Shown here in pieces: positions 30,025-38,727 of a DNA stretch of 64,000 nucleotides. Under the pieces are notes generated by a model. That model was not told the origin of the DNA. It saw nothing but the letters and a program-made list of their open reading frames with translations, and did not search any database. Positions within the stretch are counted from its first letter, which is position 1. Every line of letters starts with the position of its first letter. This DNA comes from Synechococcus sp. NB0720_010 (GTDB taxonomy: Bacteria; Cyanobacteriota; Cyanobacteriia; PCC-6307; Cyanobiaceae). Location of the stretch: contig NZ_CP090898.1 of NCBI RefSeq assembly GCF_023078835.1, forward strand, positions 2,346,449 to 2,410,448, written 5' to 3'. A program made the translations under genes and the position numbers.

Positions 30025-31752
30025 CTAGGAAGCCTGTCCCGATTCGGCTGCAAGCTGATGGGCGCGGGCGTTGAGCAGGGCCTCCTGACGGTTGAGGCAA
30101 AGCTCGACGCCGATGAAACGGGTGATGGCGAGCCGCCTGAGCCGTTCTCGGTAGCGCTCCTGGGGAACGGCGATGATCACCCGTCGTCCCTGGCGCGTGG
30201 CGTCGCGGCAGACCGCATCAATGGCCAGGGAGGCCGTGACACCCAGGTGGGAAACCGCTGTTAGATCCAAGATCAAGGTGGCGTAGGCGGAGCTCTCCTG
30301 GAGGAGTTGGGTCAGATAGCGGCTCGCCCCAAAACTCAGTGGTCCGGCAAGGCTTAACAGCGCCAGCTCACTCCCGGCCTCCCGTAGCAGGACTTGCTCC
30401 TCGGCGTTGAGCCTGACGGGGGACGGCTCGTCAGTGTCTCCATCGCCGCCGGTAATCCGTCGGCTGGCTTTTTGGAGGGCATCGGCCTGGTCCTTGATGG
30501 TGATCACATTGGCGAGGGAAACCCCAATGACGACGGCGGTGACCAGGTCCCAAAAGACCGTGAGCAAGAGAACGAGCCACATCAGGCCCGTGGCTTTCCA
30601 GGACAGGCGAGGGGCGCGCTTGAGGAAGCTCCAGTCGACGATCTCCAGGCCGACATGCAGCAGGATTCCCCCGAGGACGGCCAGGGGAATCTCAGAGGCG
30701 AAGGAGCCGGCCCCCAGGGTGACGATCAGTAGGGCGAGTGAGTGCACCATCCCTGAGAGGGGAGTGCGTCCGCCCGCTTGAACGTTGGTGACGGTGCGCA
30801 TCGTGGCGCCCGCTCCAGGCAGACCCCCGACCAGGGCGGCAGCCATGTTGCCGATCCCCTGGCCAATGAGTTCACGGTCCGAGCGGTGCTGGGTGCGGGT
30901 GATGTTGTCGGCCACCAAGGAGGTCAGCAGCGAGTCGATCGAGCCCAGGACGGCGAGGGTGATGGCATAACCCCCCAACAGGCGGAGGTCGTCGAAGCGA
31001 AGCTGCGGCCAGCGCAGGGTCGGAAGCCCCTGGGGGATGGCGCCCAAGCGGGGGATGGAGCCCTCGGGCAGCAGGGTGCTGAGCGCTGAGATCAGCACCA
31101 AGGCCACCAGCGGTGCTGGAAGCCAGCGGTTCCAGCGCCGGGGGTAGGAGCGGATCAGGGCAAAGGTCAGGGCGCCGATCAGCAGGGCCAGGCCGTTGAG
31201 GTTGGGCAGCTGAGCGGGCAGGGCCGCCAGGATCTGGGGGATGGTGCCTTTGAGGCTGAGGCCCAGCAGGATCGGCAGCTGCAGCACCACGACGATCACG
31301 CCGATCCCCGACATAAAGCCGGAGATCACCGAGTAGGGCATCTGAACGATGTACTGCCCCAGGCGGAAGACCCCGAAGAGCACCTGCAGGGCGCCAGCCA
31401 ACAGGGCCACGGTGAAGGCCACGGCCAGCCCCGCCTCTGCTCCATAGCGACCGATCAGCGCCGTGATCACCGCCGCCATGATCACGGTCATCGGACCGGT
31501 GGGCCCGGAGACCTGGGAGGGCGTGCCCCCGAGGGGGGCGGCGATGAAGCCCAGAACGATGGCGCCCCAGAGGCCGGCGATCGCCCCGGCTCCGGAGGTC
31601 AGCCCAAAGGCCATGGCCAGTGGCAGGGCCACCACGGCAGTCGTAATGCCGCCGGTGAGGTCCCCGCGCCAGTTCTTCAGCCAGGGTTGGCTCCAGGTGC
31701 GACTAAGTCGCCAGATCTTCGCCTCGGGGGGCTCGCGGAATGGAGAGCGCAT
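30025..31752 (-). CDS. bicA: SulP-family anion transporter, BicA-type bicarbonate transporter
   Basis: The 575-residue plasma-membrane protein has the SulP core and a C-terminal STAS domain (about residues 440-560; LILDLTAVSHLGVTASLAID). GDLTGGITTAVVALPLAMAF and FGGTPSQVSGPTGPMTV-like sequence (LGGTPSQVSGPTGPMTV) match cyanobacterial BicA, a Na+-dependent, high-flux HCO3- importer of the CO2-concentrating mechanism; length is close to the 566 residues of the best known BicA. Sulfate transport by a paralog is the main alternative. No nhaS3 antiporter is adjacent. Confidence 0.82.
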   Translation of the reverse strand: MRSPFREPPEAKIWRLSRTWSQPWLKNWRGDLTGGITTAVVALPLAMAFGLTSGAGAIAGLWGAIVLGFIAAPLGGTPSQVSGPTGPMTVIMAAVITALIGRYGAEAGLAVAFTVALLAGALQVLFGVFRLGQYIVQMPYSVISGFMSGIGVIVVVLQLPILLGLSLKGTIPQILAALPAQLPNLNGLALLIGALTFALIRSYPRRWNRWLPAPLVALVLISALSTLLPEGSIPRLGAIPQGLPTLRWPQLRFDDLRLLGGYAITLAVLGSIDSLLTSLVADNITRTQHRSDRELIGQGIGNMAAALVGGLPGAGATMRTVTNVQAGGRTPLSGMVHSLALLIVTLGAGSFASEIPLAVLGGILLHVGLEIVDWSFLKRAPRLSWKATGLMWLVLLLTVFWDLVTAVVIGVSLANVITIKDQADALQKASRRITGGDGDTDEPSPVRLNAEEQVLLREAGSELALLSLAGPLSFGASRYLTQLLQESSAYATLILDLTAVSHLGVTASLAIDAVCRDATRQGRRVIIAVPQERYRERLRRLAITRFIGVELCLNRQEALLNARAHQLAAESGQAS

Positions 31753-31902
31753 GCTGCCGCCGTCAGCTCTCCCCAGGATGCCGGCGATGGCAAGGCTCGG
31801 GGGTGGGGGCCAGGATCAGCAAAGAGAGGCCCCCGAGTTGGAGCGCGGTCGCGGGGCGATCGTCTCCTGCACTGTTATGACGCCGCAGCATCGACTCCCG
31901 TC

Positions 31903-32061
31903 ATGAGTGCAAATGCTCAGTCACGACGAAATTCAGTCGCCAGTGCTGGAGGGCTGCGGCGGCATGGGACGTTTGCGAATCGTCAGCGGACGATTGCCGA
32001 ATTGCCGTCTGGCCAAGTTGAAGGCATGACCTTCGCTAAAGGCAATGAGGTGGAGTTCTGA
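31903..32061 (+). CDS. Small basic hypothetical protein, 52 aa
   Basis: MSANAQSRRNSVASAGGLRR and EGMTFAKGNEVEF frame a polar, basic sequence with no span. Start context is weak. A hairpin CCCC-AT-CGGGG follows near 32065. Low support. Confidence 0.35.
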   Translation: MSANAQSRRNSVASAGGLRRHGTFANRQRTIAELPSGQVEGMTFAKGNEVEF

Positions 32062-32170
32062 ATCCCCATCGGGGAAATGAACCGTGAGATCAAAACAGGG
32101 CAAAACAGGCGCCGATCAGCCACATCTCCATGTCGTAGCCATGCTGCGCGCTGCCGTCAGCTACAGCGCT

Positions 32171-32413
32171 TCACTCAGGCACTTCGCTGTCCTTGTGATG
32201 GCGGGGTTGATAGCCCTGGGCTTCTGCTAAAAAGCGCAGCCAGACCTGGCTTTTGCGATCAGGCATCCCCGCTGCACCGATCAGGCCCAGGGGGCCAAAG
32301 AGAAGGCCTGCCCAAAACCAACGGGCCCATCGACGCGCCTTGGCGCGCGCGATCGAAGCCGAGATGAAGCCACAGGGGAGGCAGACCATCAACAGGCCAA
32401 TGACGTAGCCCAT
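32171..32413 (-). CDS. Small two-span membrane protein, 80 aa
   Basis: From ATG 32413: GYVIGLLMVCLPCGFISASI, a basic loop (ARAKARRWARW), and FWAGLLFGPLGLIGAAGM form a helical hairpin; the tail is polar. Such hairpin proteins of about 80 residues are common and of unknown role. Confidence 0.6.
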   Translation of the reverse strand: MGYVIGLLMVCLPCGFISASIARAKARRWARWFWAGLLFGPLGLIGAAGMPDRKSQVWLRFLAEAQGYQPRHHKDSEVPE

Positions 32414-32502
32414 CGCCGCACGCAGGTACTGCTCTTCTCTTAGCAAGCTTGAACGCCCAGGGCGAGTCTCTGCGGTTGGATGGTCAAAGCACTCGGGGCG
32501 TC

Positions 32503-32679
32503 ATGCCGGCACTGCAGAGCGGATGGATTGAGCTCGCTGTGTTGGCTCTGCTGTTTCTGGTTCTGCAGGCCTGGTGGCTCACTGCACTCGCCCGTCGGCG
32601 AGCCCTGGCCAAGCCCCTGAGCGAGGCGGAATTCCGTCAGGTTCTCGAGCGCATCTGGATCTCGAGATCCCGCTCCTGA
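32503..32679 (+). CDS. Small membrane protein, 58 aa
   Basis: From ATG 32503: one span (IELAVLALLFLVLQAWWLTA) and a basic amphipathic tail (LSEAEFRQVLERIWISRS). It converges on the next minus-strand gene with 2 bases between stops. Confidence 0.55.
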   Translation: MPALQSGWIELAVLALLFLVLQAWWLTALARRRALAKPLSEAEFRQVLERIWISRSRS

Positions 32680-32681
32680 GC

Positions 32682-32960
32682 TCAGGCCTGAGTGGGTTGG
32701 ATGGCACAGGTCAGGGCGCAGGCGTGCTGCTCCTCGACCATGCGCCTGAGTTCGTGATCCCGCAGCAGCAGCATCAGCCGCGTTCCGCCCATCCCTCCTA
32801 TCGCCGTGCCTGTTTGCTCGCTCACCCACTGCCCAGCCGATTGCAGGTCCGGGAAGAGCGCGGGACAGAGGCGCACCAGGCGGCCAGCCAGTCCGGTGCT
32901 CACCCAGCGTTCATGGGCTGAGCGTTTGACCTGCTCCTGGATGTTCTCGGTCATGGTCAT
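32682..32960 (-). CDS. Hypothetical protein, 92 aa
   Basis: From ATG 32960: TMTENIQEQVKRSAHERWV, then LVRLCPALFPDLQSAGQWV and TRLMLLLRDHELRRMVEEQ. A soluble helical protein. ATG 32954 is an alternative. Function unknown. Confidence 0.5.
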   Translation of the reverse strand: MTMTENIQEQVKRSAHERWVSTGLAGRLVRLCPALFPDLQSAGQWVSEQTGTAIGGMGGTRLMLLLRDHELRRMVEEQHACALTCAIQPTQA

Positions 32961-33093
32961 CTGGAGCCGGAGGAGACAAGGATTGGACACTCACCTCTTC
33001 CTTCTGGACTAATCGAGTTCAGCCCCTTGCGGCGTAGGGATTAATACCTGCTCCTTCCGTTTTTCTTCCAAATTGCGCGGATTTGGGTTCTGC

Positions 33094-33315
33094 TCAGGGC
33101 TTTGGTGGTCTGGAGCCAGCGTGATTGGGGAAGGGGTGGGTGCTGCTGTGGTCGCCACCCTCTCCGTAATGCTCGAGGTAGGAAAGCCCCATGGTGCGCA
33201 GCATCATTCCGCAGGCGTGGTGGTCGGCGCCGTATTGCTGCCGCCAGCGTTCGACCAGCTCGATGACGTCTTGATAGCCGCTGTTGAGGAAGTCCTCGGT
33301 TGGTTCCCAGGGCAC
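33094..33315 (-). CDS. Hypothetical protein, about 73 aa
   Basis: A GTG at 33315 gives PWEPTEDFLNSGYQDVIEL, then RWRQQYGADHHACGMMLRT and LSYLEHYGEGGDHSSTHPF. The frame is open further upstream but would run across the next gene. It follows the Cys-rich gene at 33396 on the same strand. Confidence 0.45.
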   Translation of the reverse strand: MPWEPTEDFLNSGYQDVIELVERWRQQYGADHHACGMMLRTMGLSYLEHYGEGGDHSSTHPFPNHAGSRPPKP

Positions 33316-33395
33316 GGTTGAGGGGCTTTGGTAGGCGAGCTGACCACAGCTTCTCAGTATTTGGCTGAGGCGTCCTGTCTTGTTATGAGCTGTGG

Positions 33396-33626
33396 TCAGG
33401 CTGCCTCGGGGCACCAGCCCAGCTGACGCTCTCGTCTGATCAGCCAGTGCTGGCATTTCTTCGTGAGGTGTTCGCCTTGGGCGAGCTGCTTGGACTGGAG
33501 CTTGCAGCCCAGCAGGGTGCGGCAGTGGGCGTCGGTCCCGTAGGTGAAGTGCTGGCAGGTGATGCAGACGCGGCCTGAGCGTGAGGCCCGCAGCAGCCTG
33601 GCTTCCATGAACTCCCACTCATCCAT
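33396..33626 (-). CDS. Cys/His-rich, probably zinc-binding protein, 76 aa
   Basis: MDEWEFMEARLLRASRSGRV is followed by CITCQHFTYGTDAHCRTLLG, LGCKLQSKQLAQGEHL and KKCQHW. Five to six cysteines plus histidines suggest a zinc ribbon. Soluble, function unknown. Confidence 0.6.
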   Translation of the reverse strand: MDEWEFMEARLLRASRSGRVCITCQHFTYGTDAHCRTLLGCKLQSKQLAQGEHLTKKCQHWLIRRERQLGWCPEAA

Positions 33627-33736
33627 GCGTTCTGTGCAGGTACGCCTGTACTACTACTGACTTGGTGTCATTGCAAGGGGCAGGGCTTGTTCGTGCCGAA
33701 TGCGCTGCTGACAATGGAGGCCTTCGCGGCTTTCCG

Positions 33737-34267
33737 ATGACGGCAGATGGCTTGGCTCAGGCCATTGACGCGATTTTTGAACGTCACATGCAGGCCGAGT
33801 TAGCGGGAGATCTGGATGGCACCTTGGCGACGATGAGCGCCAATCCCCATCTGGTGAACATCCCCACGATGGTGGGTGGTTCGGGGCCGCAAGGGGTCCG
33901 CCGTTTTTATGCCAATCGCCTGGTCGGTCAGTTTTTCCCGCCCGATGTGACCTTTGCGCCCATTTCGCGCACCCATTCGGCGGAGCGGCTGGTGGATGAA
34001 TTGGTGATCCGCTTCACCCATACCCATCCCATGGATTGGATGCTGCCGGGGGTCGAGCCCACAGGGCGGCGTGTGGAAGTGGCCTTTGTGGTGATTGTTG
34101 GGATCGAGGGAGATCGGGTGAGCTATGAGCACATCTACTGGGATCAGGCCACGGTGCTGGTGCAGTTGGGCTTGCTGAAGCCTGAGGGGCTGCCTGTTGT
34201 GGGACAAGGCGGCGTCGCCAAGCTCCTGGATCCATCGCTCCCGGATCCTTTCTTCCAGGAAGGCTGA
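33737..34267 (+). CDS. NTF2-like (SnoaL/ester-cyclase type) protein
   Basis: The 176-residue protein fits the SnoaL-like alpha+beta barrel: FERHMQAELAGDLDGTLATM, NIPTMVGGSGPQGVRRFYAN, and VAFVVIVGIEGDRVSYEHIY ending WDQATVLVQLGLL. This 'WDQA.V+xQ+G' ending is typical of ester-cyclase-like members. Such proteins act on small hydrophobic ligands or have no enzymatic role. ATG 33737 is used; the frame is open to 33662. Confidence 0.78.
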   Translation: MTADGLAQAIDAIFERHMQAELAGDLDGTLATMSANPHLVNIPTMVGGSGPQGVRRFYANRLVGQFFPPDVTFAPISRTHSAERLVDELVIRFTHTHPMDWMLPGVEPTGRRVEVAFVVIVGIEGDRVSYEHIYWDQATVLVQLGLLKPEGLPVVGQGGVAKLLDPSLPDPFFQEG

Positions 34268-34359
34268 GCGCAGAGATGTGGGATTGCTGATCTCAGCAGT
34301 GACGGCAACAGTTGTTGGTTGGCGTTGGTGTGACAGTCGTCCCAGTTGGTGTTCTCACC

Positions 34360-34473
34360 ATGCTCCGAATGTTGACGTTGGTCGCCACCCTCTTGGTGCT
34401 GAAAACCGCGACGGAGATCTGGCTGGCTGAATCCCTGCTCAGCTCACGTCCTTCGCAGCGTTCCCTGGCTTAG
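34360..34473 (+). CDS. Tiny membrane-associated peptide, 37 aa
   Basis: MLRMLTLVATLLVLKTATEI forms a short span or signal and WLAESLLSSRPSQRSLA a polar tail. The stop overlaps the convergent gene end at 34470. Confidence 0.45.
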   Translation: MLRMLTLVATLLVLKTATEIWLAESLLSSRPSQRSLA

Positions 34474-34811
34474 TTCGGGGCCAGGGCCTGGAACAACTCC
34501 CGGATGGAGTCAAGGTCGAGATCGGTGTTGATCAGGACCGAGCTCTCAAAGTCTTCCTGAAAATCACTGAGGCTCTGCAGGATGTCCTGGCTGGTTCCTT
34601 GTCCAGGCATCGGAGCGGTGGACTGACCTTGCTCATCCCGCGAGAAGATGCGCCAGAACGCCAGCACACACTGCTGACCGGGAGAGAGCGGCGTCTCGGC
34701 CAGGGACCAGGGGTGGTCTGAGGCCACGCGTTTGATCTGCTCCCAGCTGCTGTGGCTGCTCAGTTGTGCGTCAACGCCGGAGAGCGCCTCGAGAAACTCC
34801 TCTTCCGACAT
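34470..34811 (-). CDS. Hypothetical acidic protein, 113 aa
   Basis: From ATG 34811: SEEEFLEALSGVDAQLSSHS, QQCVLAFWRIFSRDEQGQS, and an acidic tail (FEDFESSVLINTDLDLDSIR region). A soluble helical protein; function unknown. Confidence 0.5.
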   Translation of the reverse strand: MSEEEFLEALSGVDAQLSSHSSWEQIKRVASDHPWSLAETPLSPGQQCVLAFWRIFSRDEQGQSTAPMPGQGTSQDILQSLSDFQEDFESSVLINTDLDLDSIRELFQALAPN

Positions 34812-34865
34812 GGCTCCAGCCAGGGTGTGGGGCGCGTTGCACCGCACCCCTGATGAGGACGGTCC

Positions 34866-35372
34866 GTGACGTCGAGCCGTCTCCAAGGCAGTCATGGCCC
34901 AGCCGCTGGCTCGATTGCAAGGGGCCGATTGGATCGAGCGCCAAACTCTTGGGGACGCAAACGAGATCTGCAGTTGGCGCCTTACTCGGGGACCCGTGTT
35001 CAGGAAACGCCTGAGGGCTTGAGTTATCGCATCGTCTACCAGCGACGCGGTGGTCTACCGATTGATTGGTTGGATACCGATGGCGACCCCCTGGAAGGCA
35101 CCGATCGCCTTCGGGCCCAAGAGGACTCGGCCCGGTTCTTGGCTCAGAAACGCAATCCCTTCAGCCGTTTTCTGCGGGGCTTCATTGCGGTCCTTGTGGT
35201 GGTGTTCAGCTTCAGCCCAGGCGCATCGCCTTGGATGCTGAGCATTGGACTGTTGATCTACCTCGAGATTGCGATCCGATCCAAGCAGCGGGTTGGCCTC
35301 TACCAAGGCATCGCTCGACAGATCGAACAGAGACTCTTCGCGATCGATCAGGCCAGTCAGTCGGAGCCCTGA
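34866..35372 (+). CDS. Membrane protein with uncertain start, up to 168 aa
   Basis: The well-behaved part begins near YSGTRVQETPEGLSYRIVY and contains two spans (FIAVLVVVFSFSPG and WMLSIGLLIYLEIAI) with a basic linker. The N-terminal 45 residues from GTG 34866 look unlike protein and a TTG at about 34974 could be the real start. Function unknown. Confidence 0.5.
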   Translation: MTSSRLQGSHGPAAGSIARGRLDRAPNSWGRKRDLQLAPYSGTRVQETPEGLSYRIVYQRRGGLPIDWLDTDGDPLEGTDRLRAQEDSARFLAQKRNPFSRFLRGFIAVLVVVFSFSPGASPWMLSIGLLIYLEIAIRSKQRVGLYQGIARQIEQRLFAIDQASQSEP

Positions 35373-35411
35373 GGGAGCCCCCGTAGCCTCTCCGCAGCGC
35401 GATCGGGATCC

Positions 35412-35636
35412 ATGGGTTTGCAGCTGCACTCCGAAGCCTTCCTGCACGAGGACGGGGTGACCTACTGCATTAAGCGTGCGTCGCTGGACCAGGACTTCAC
35501 CATCTATGAGCAGCGCGATGGTGAGTGGGTCGACAGCGGCCTGGACCGGGCGGTGAAGGAGCTGAACTTTGCCGAGTTCAAGCGCCTGGGGCTGCTGATC
35601 AAACGAATCATGGATCAGGACCGCTGGATCGCCTGA
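35412..35636 (+). CDS. Hypothetical protein, 74 aa
   Basis: MGLQLHSEAFLHEDGVTYCI, then DQDFTIYEQRDGEWVDSGLD and FAEFKRLGLLIKRIMDQDRW. The first half looks like a small beta sheet, the second a helix. Function unknown. Confidence 0.55.
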   Translation: MGLQLHSEAFLHEDGVTYCIKRASLDQDFTIYEQRDGEWVDSGLDRAVKELNFAEFKRLGLLIKRIMDQDRWIA

Positions 35637-36055
35637 TCTCCCATAGGAGGAGGCCGCCCCTCCCGGATGGAAGAGACGGCCTAGTTCGCTCGTTCATGCA
35701 TGGAATGACCCGTTTCGTGGATGACGAAAGAGTGGGTCGGAGCTGCTGAGGGAGGTCACCTGGGGCCAGGTGTCCAGGTGTGGAGCAGTTGTGACTCCTT
35801 GGGGCACCTGTGGCGGTGCAGATGGAGTGCCGACAGCTCAAACGCACACGTTTGTTTGATCTGACGGCCCGCTCACGGTTTGAGAAGACTGTTGGAGCAG
35901 GCGCCTTCAGTCAGCTCGCTCCTGACGTCTGGTTGGGTGGAGTGTCGACCATTTGAGGCCTCTCCGATCTCGATGGGCCTAGCTTCAGTCGGATTCGAGG
36001 GGAAGACAATCGGACTTAATGCCCATTGCCCTGCAGGCTTAATCGCCCGAAAGTG
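35637..36055. other. About 420 bases without a supported gene
   Basis: I see no frame with a plausible start and composition. A dyad ACCTGG-GG-CCAGGT lies at 35758-35771 with a third CCAGGT just after it, and AGGCCG/CGGCCT arms flank 35652-35683. It may hold a regulatory RNA or the promoter of the gene at 36056. Confidence 0.4.
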
Positions 36056-36268
36056 ATGGGTTGCTTGCCGAAGCGATCGCGCCAGCGGCGTCAGTTGCCT
36101 CGGCTCTCCCTGCTGGCTTGGCTTGGTCACTGGTGTTTGCGCCTGCTCAAGATCGCCCTGGTGGGCCTGACCACCTGCGGTTTGGGCTGGGTCTGGCTGG
36201 CGATGTACCTCTACTACGAGCGGTTTAAGCAGAGACGCCTGCCGGCTTCGGAACATCGAAGGCGTTAG
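36056..36268 (+). CDS. Small basic membrane protein, 70 aa
   Basis: A very basic N terminus (GCLPKRSRQRRQLPRLS) precedes a span (IALVGLTTCGLGWVWLAMYL) and a basic tail. The stop overlaps the convergent gene end at 36265 by four bases. Confidence 0.55.
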   Translation: MGCLPKRSRQRRQLPRLSLLAWLGHWCLRLLKIALVGLTTCGLGWVWLAMYLYYERFKQRRLPASEHRRR

Positions 36269-36441
36269 CCGCGGACGCCTTCGATGCATTTCACGCTGGC
36301 TTTTGGCTGCCATGCCGTGACCAGCTCAGCGTTGGCTTGGCACTGCTGCATGTTCGCCTGCGGCACTTTCTCGAGGGCCGCCGTGGTGCGATGCGGCGAG
36401 TAGGTCGCCCAGGTGATGATCAGCCAGGTGATGGGTTCCAT
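36265..36441 (-). CDS. Small hypothetical protein, 58 aa
   Basis: MEPITWLIITWATYSPHRTT suggests a short hydrophobic anchor, followed by ANMQQCQANAELVTAWQPK and SVKCIEGVRG with two cysteines. Probably exported or membrane-attached. Confidence 0.5.
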   Translation of the reverse strand: MEPITWLIITWATYSPHRTTAALEKVPQANMQQCQANAELVTAWQPKASVKCIEGVRG

Positions 36442-36548
36442 GGGGACTGCAGCGTTTGCGGAATCCTGGCGCTTGGCTTCGCTGATGGCGTCCTCAAGGA
36501 CTCTGGCTAAGGGTTGGGAACGACTGCTCGCCGAGCGCGCGATTGCCC

Positions 36549-37220
36549 ATGACCGTCTCCATCCGTCTGTCTGGCCTGCTCACGGCACCCCTCCTGTTGT
36601 CTGTTGTCATGGCGCCGATGGACGGACTGGCGCGGGGCGGCGGCGGCGGACGGGGGGGTGCTGGTCGCGCTGGTTATCACTACGGCGGTGGAACCTGGAA
36701 TCGCGGCTATCAGGGTGCCCATCCGTTATATGGCGACAACGTTCGCCCGAGCATCGATCCAGAGGCGTTGAACCGGAACATCAACCTCCAGAACAACTTC
36801 TATGGGCGCGATTTCAACGGGTGGCGTGAGACCTGGCGTAACGGCGGTTATTGGGCAGATCGCCCCTGGCGCACCGGTTGGTATGGCGGTTGGACGAGCT
36901 GGGCTTGGTGGCCGGAGAGTGCGCCGGCCTGGGGTGTGGCTGGGTTGGCGACGGGGGCGGTCATCACGGGCTTGCTGAATGACGCCGCCGACAACAGCTC
37001 CCCCTACTTTTTGGTGCCGGGAACGAGCTACGAACTCAACTACGCCTCTGTCGAGGCGGTGGGTCTCTATGGCGCGAGCTTCAGTTACAGCATCAATGGC
37101 TCCTCGTTGATGGGAGCTGTGGACTGTCAGCAGGGGTTACTGAATGGGCAGAGGCCCGGCACATCTGGCCAGGCGCAATTGCTCAATGCTGTCTGCCAGG
37201 TGGCCTATGGGGCCGGGTGA
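36549..37220 (+). CDS. Exported Gly/Trp-rich protein, 223 aa
   Basis: The signal peptide (LSGLLTAPLLLSVVMAPMDG) is followed by a glycine-rich segment (GGGGGRGGAGRAGYHYGGG), an aromatic-rich region (WRTGWYGGWTSWAWWP), a short hydrophobic stretch, and a globular C-terminal part with two cysteines. Similar Gly/Trp-rich exported proteins occur across cyanobacteria; a cell-surface role is a guess. ATG 36549 is preferred to the TTG two codons upstream. Confidence 0.65.
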   Translation: MTVSIRLSGLLTAPLLLSVVMAPMDGLARGGGGGRGGAGRAGYHYGGGTWNRGYQGAHPLYGDNVRPSIDPEALNRNINLQNNFYGRDFNGWRETWRNGGYWADRPWRTGWYGGWTSWAWWPESAPAWGVAGLATGAVITGLLNDAADNSSPYFLVPGTSYELNYASVEAVGLYGASFSYSINGSSLMGAVDCQQGLLNGQRPGTSGQAQLLNAVCQVAYGAG

Positions 37221-37227
37221 AGACCGT

Positions 37228-37407
37228 TCAGTGGTGCCAGGCAACAGGGTTGCGGCACTCCTGATCTTTCAGCGTTTCGTAGGCGGTCCAGAGTCCTTCG
37301 ACTTCGGCGCACTTCAGGTTGCGATCGCAGACGCGATAGCGACCATTGCCGACCGCATCAATCGTGGAGCCGCGGGAGGTGCGGCATATCCGCTTGGCTT
37401 CTGCCAT
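37228..37407 (-). CDS. Small Cys-containing hypothetical protein, 59 aa
   Basis: From ATG 37407: AEAKRICRTSRGSTIDAVGN, YRVCDRNLKCAEVEGLWTA and KDQECRNPVAWHH. Four cysteines in 59 residues suggest disulfides or metal. It converges on the Gly/Trp-rich gene. Confidence 0.55.
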   Translation of the reverse strand: MAEAKRICRTSRGSTIDAVGNGRYRVCDRNLKCAEVEGLWTAYETLKDQECRNPVAWHH

Positions 37408-37520
37408 GGATGGAAGGCATGAAGGAGTTGTCCTACGGGTCTCTATTTCCGTGCGGTCAGCAGTATTTCGGCAGGTGACAGGACCCGTGGCTAGAGACGA
37501 GATAGCGGCCTGGCTCATGG

Positions 37521-38246
37521 GTGACGACGTTCAAGAAAAGCTGCAGTCGTTGGCTGCTGGCGGGCAGCTTGGTGCTGGCTTTTGCGTCTCCTGTCCAGGC
37601 GGTTCCGCGGCGCATCATCCTGCTGCGCCACGGGGAGAAGGCGAACGACTACGCCCTATGCAGCCTCGGGCAAGAGCGTTCCCTAGCGATTCGCGACACC
37701 TACCTGGGCCGAGGGGCTAGCGATCCGTCTGTGTTTGCTGGTCAGCCACCGGCGGCGTTCTTGGCAATCACCCTCCATACCTTGGAATTGGCGGCTCCCT
37801 CTGCTGCGAGTTGGGGGCTACCGATCACCGCTTATGCCGTCGTGCCGATGGAGGGCCGCGATGTGGATCTGCAAGAGGAGATGAATGCCGCGACCAAACT
37901 TGCGGCGGCTGATGTCTTGAACAACCCGGCCTGGCACGACCGCACCCTGGTCATGACCTGGGAGCACCTCAACATCGCTAGCAGGCGCCTGGAAAACCAA
38001 AGCGATGGCGTGGCGGTGACATTGCGTCAACTGCTCAATCTTCAGCAGCTCTCCGGTGTTCCTGCCAAATGGGAAGGCAGCAACTACGACTACTTCTGGG
38101 TGGTCGACTTCGACCCTGCGACCTCGACTAGCCCGATTGGGTTTCAGATGCTCAAACAGACCTATGGGTCTCCCTTCGGCGGGCTTCCGCAGAACAACTG
38201 GGGCGCGCCCCTGCCCCAGGGTTATCCACCGGGCTGTCTGCGCTGA
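37521..38246 (+). CDS. Exported histidine phosphatase-like protein
   Basis: A 241-residue protein with a signal peptide (WLLAGSLVLAFASPVQAV) and the RHG motif IILLRHGEKANDYALCSLG, where His is the phospho-acceptor. The second catalytic His is in TWEHLNIASRRL. The branch resembles phytase/acid-phosphatase-like or broad-specificity periplasmic phosphatases. The start is GTG 37521. Phosphate scavenging is plausible but there is no visible Pho box. Confidence 0.75.
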   Translation: MTTFKKSCSRWLLAGSLVLAFASPVQAVPRRIILLRHGEKANDYALCSLGQERSLAIRDTYLGRGASDPSVFAGQPPAAFLAITLHTLELAAPSAASWGLPITAYAVVPMEGRDVDLQEEMNAATKLAAADVLNNPAWHDRTLVMTWEHLNIASRRLENQSDGVAVTLRQLLNLQQLSGVPAKWEGSNYDYFWVVDFDPATSTSPIGFQMLKQTYGSPFGGLPQNNWGAPLPQGYPPGCLR

Positions 38247-38248
38247 GC

Positions 38249-38377
38249 TCAGTGGGCGTGGATCGAATAAAGGGTGATCCCCATGGCCCGCAGGATGAAG
38301 TAGCCCGTGAATCCGACGAGATTGAGGCCGATGACAAAGGCCCAGACTCCCCAAGGCTGTTGTTTGTCGAGCTTCAT
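38249..38377 (-). CDS. Tiny membrane protein, 42 aa
   Basis: MKLDKQQPWGVWAFVIGLNL and VGFTGYFILRAMGITLYSIH form one or two hydrophobic segments. It converges on the phosphatase gene with 2 bases between stops. Confidence 0.55.
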   Translation of the reverse strand: MKLDKQQPWGVWAFVIGLNLVGFTGYFILRAMGITLYSIHAH

Positions 38378-38454
38378 TCCCCTGCGGACGCTCGCTTCAG
38401 TGTGACGCGTAGCCAACAGCTCCCGCATCGCTTGGCCGGTGGGGAGTGTTGGTT

Positions 38455-38475
38455 GGGGGGCGGAATAGGCCCCCC
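38455..38475. other. GC-rich hairpin
   Basis: GGGGGGC pairs with GCCCCCC around seven bases. There is no T-run on either strand. It lies between two minus-strand genes (38377 and 38544). Confidence 0.4.
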
Positions 38476-38543
38476 GGATCGGACAACGGGGGAATGCACT
38501 CGCCCGTCTCCTCAGCGGTTATGGCCCTGGTCTTGAGCGGCTG

Positions 38544-38723
38544 TCAACGGGTTGGGTTGTTGATCTCGATTGCGAGTGGGTCCGGTTCCCCTTCGGTGAT
38601 GGCCACCGAGCGGAGATAGATCGCGCTGGAGCGGTCACCGGCTGATTCCATCGCTCGGCGCATGGACCACCAGTACTGGAGGGTCTCCTCCTCGGTCCAT
38701 TCGAGGGTTTGTTCGCTCGACAT
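38544..38723 (-). CDS. Small acidic hypothetical protein, 59 aa
   Basis: From ATG 38723: SSEQTLEWTEEETLQYWWSM, then ESAGDRSSAIYLRSVAITE and ending INNPTR. The gene follows the 58-residue gene at 38728 by 4 bases. Function unknown. Confidence 0.5.
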   Translation of the reverse strand: MSSEQTLEWTEEETLQYWWSMRRAMESAGDRSSAIYLRSVAITEGEPDPLAIEINNPTR

Positions 38724-38727
38724 GGGG

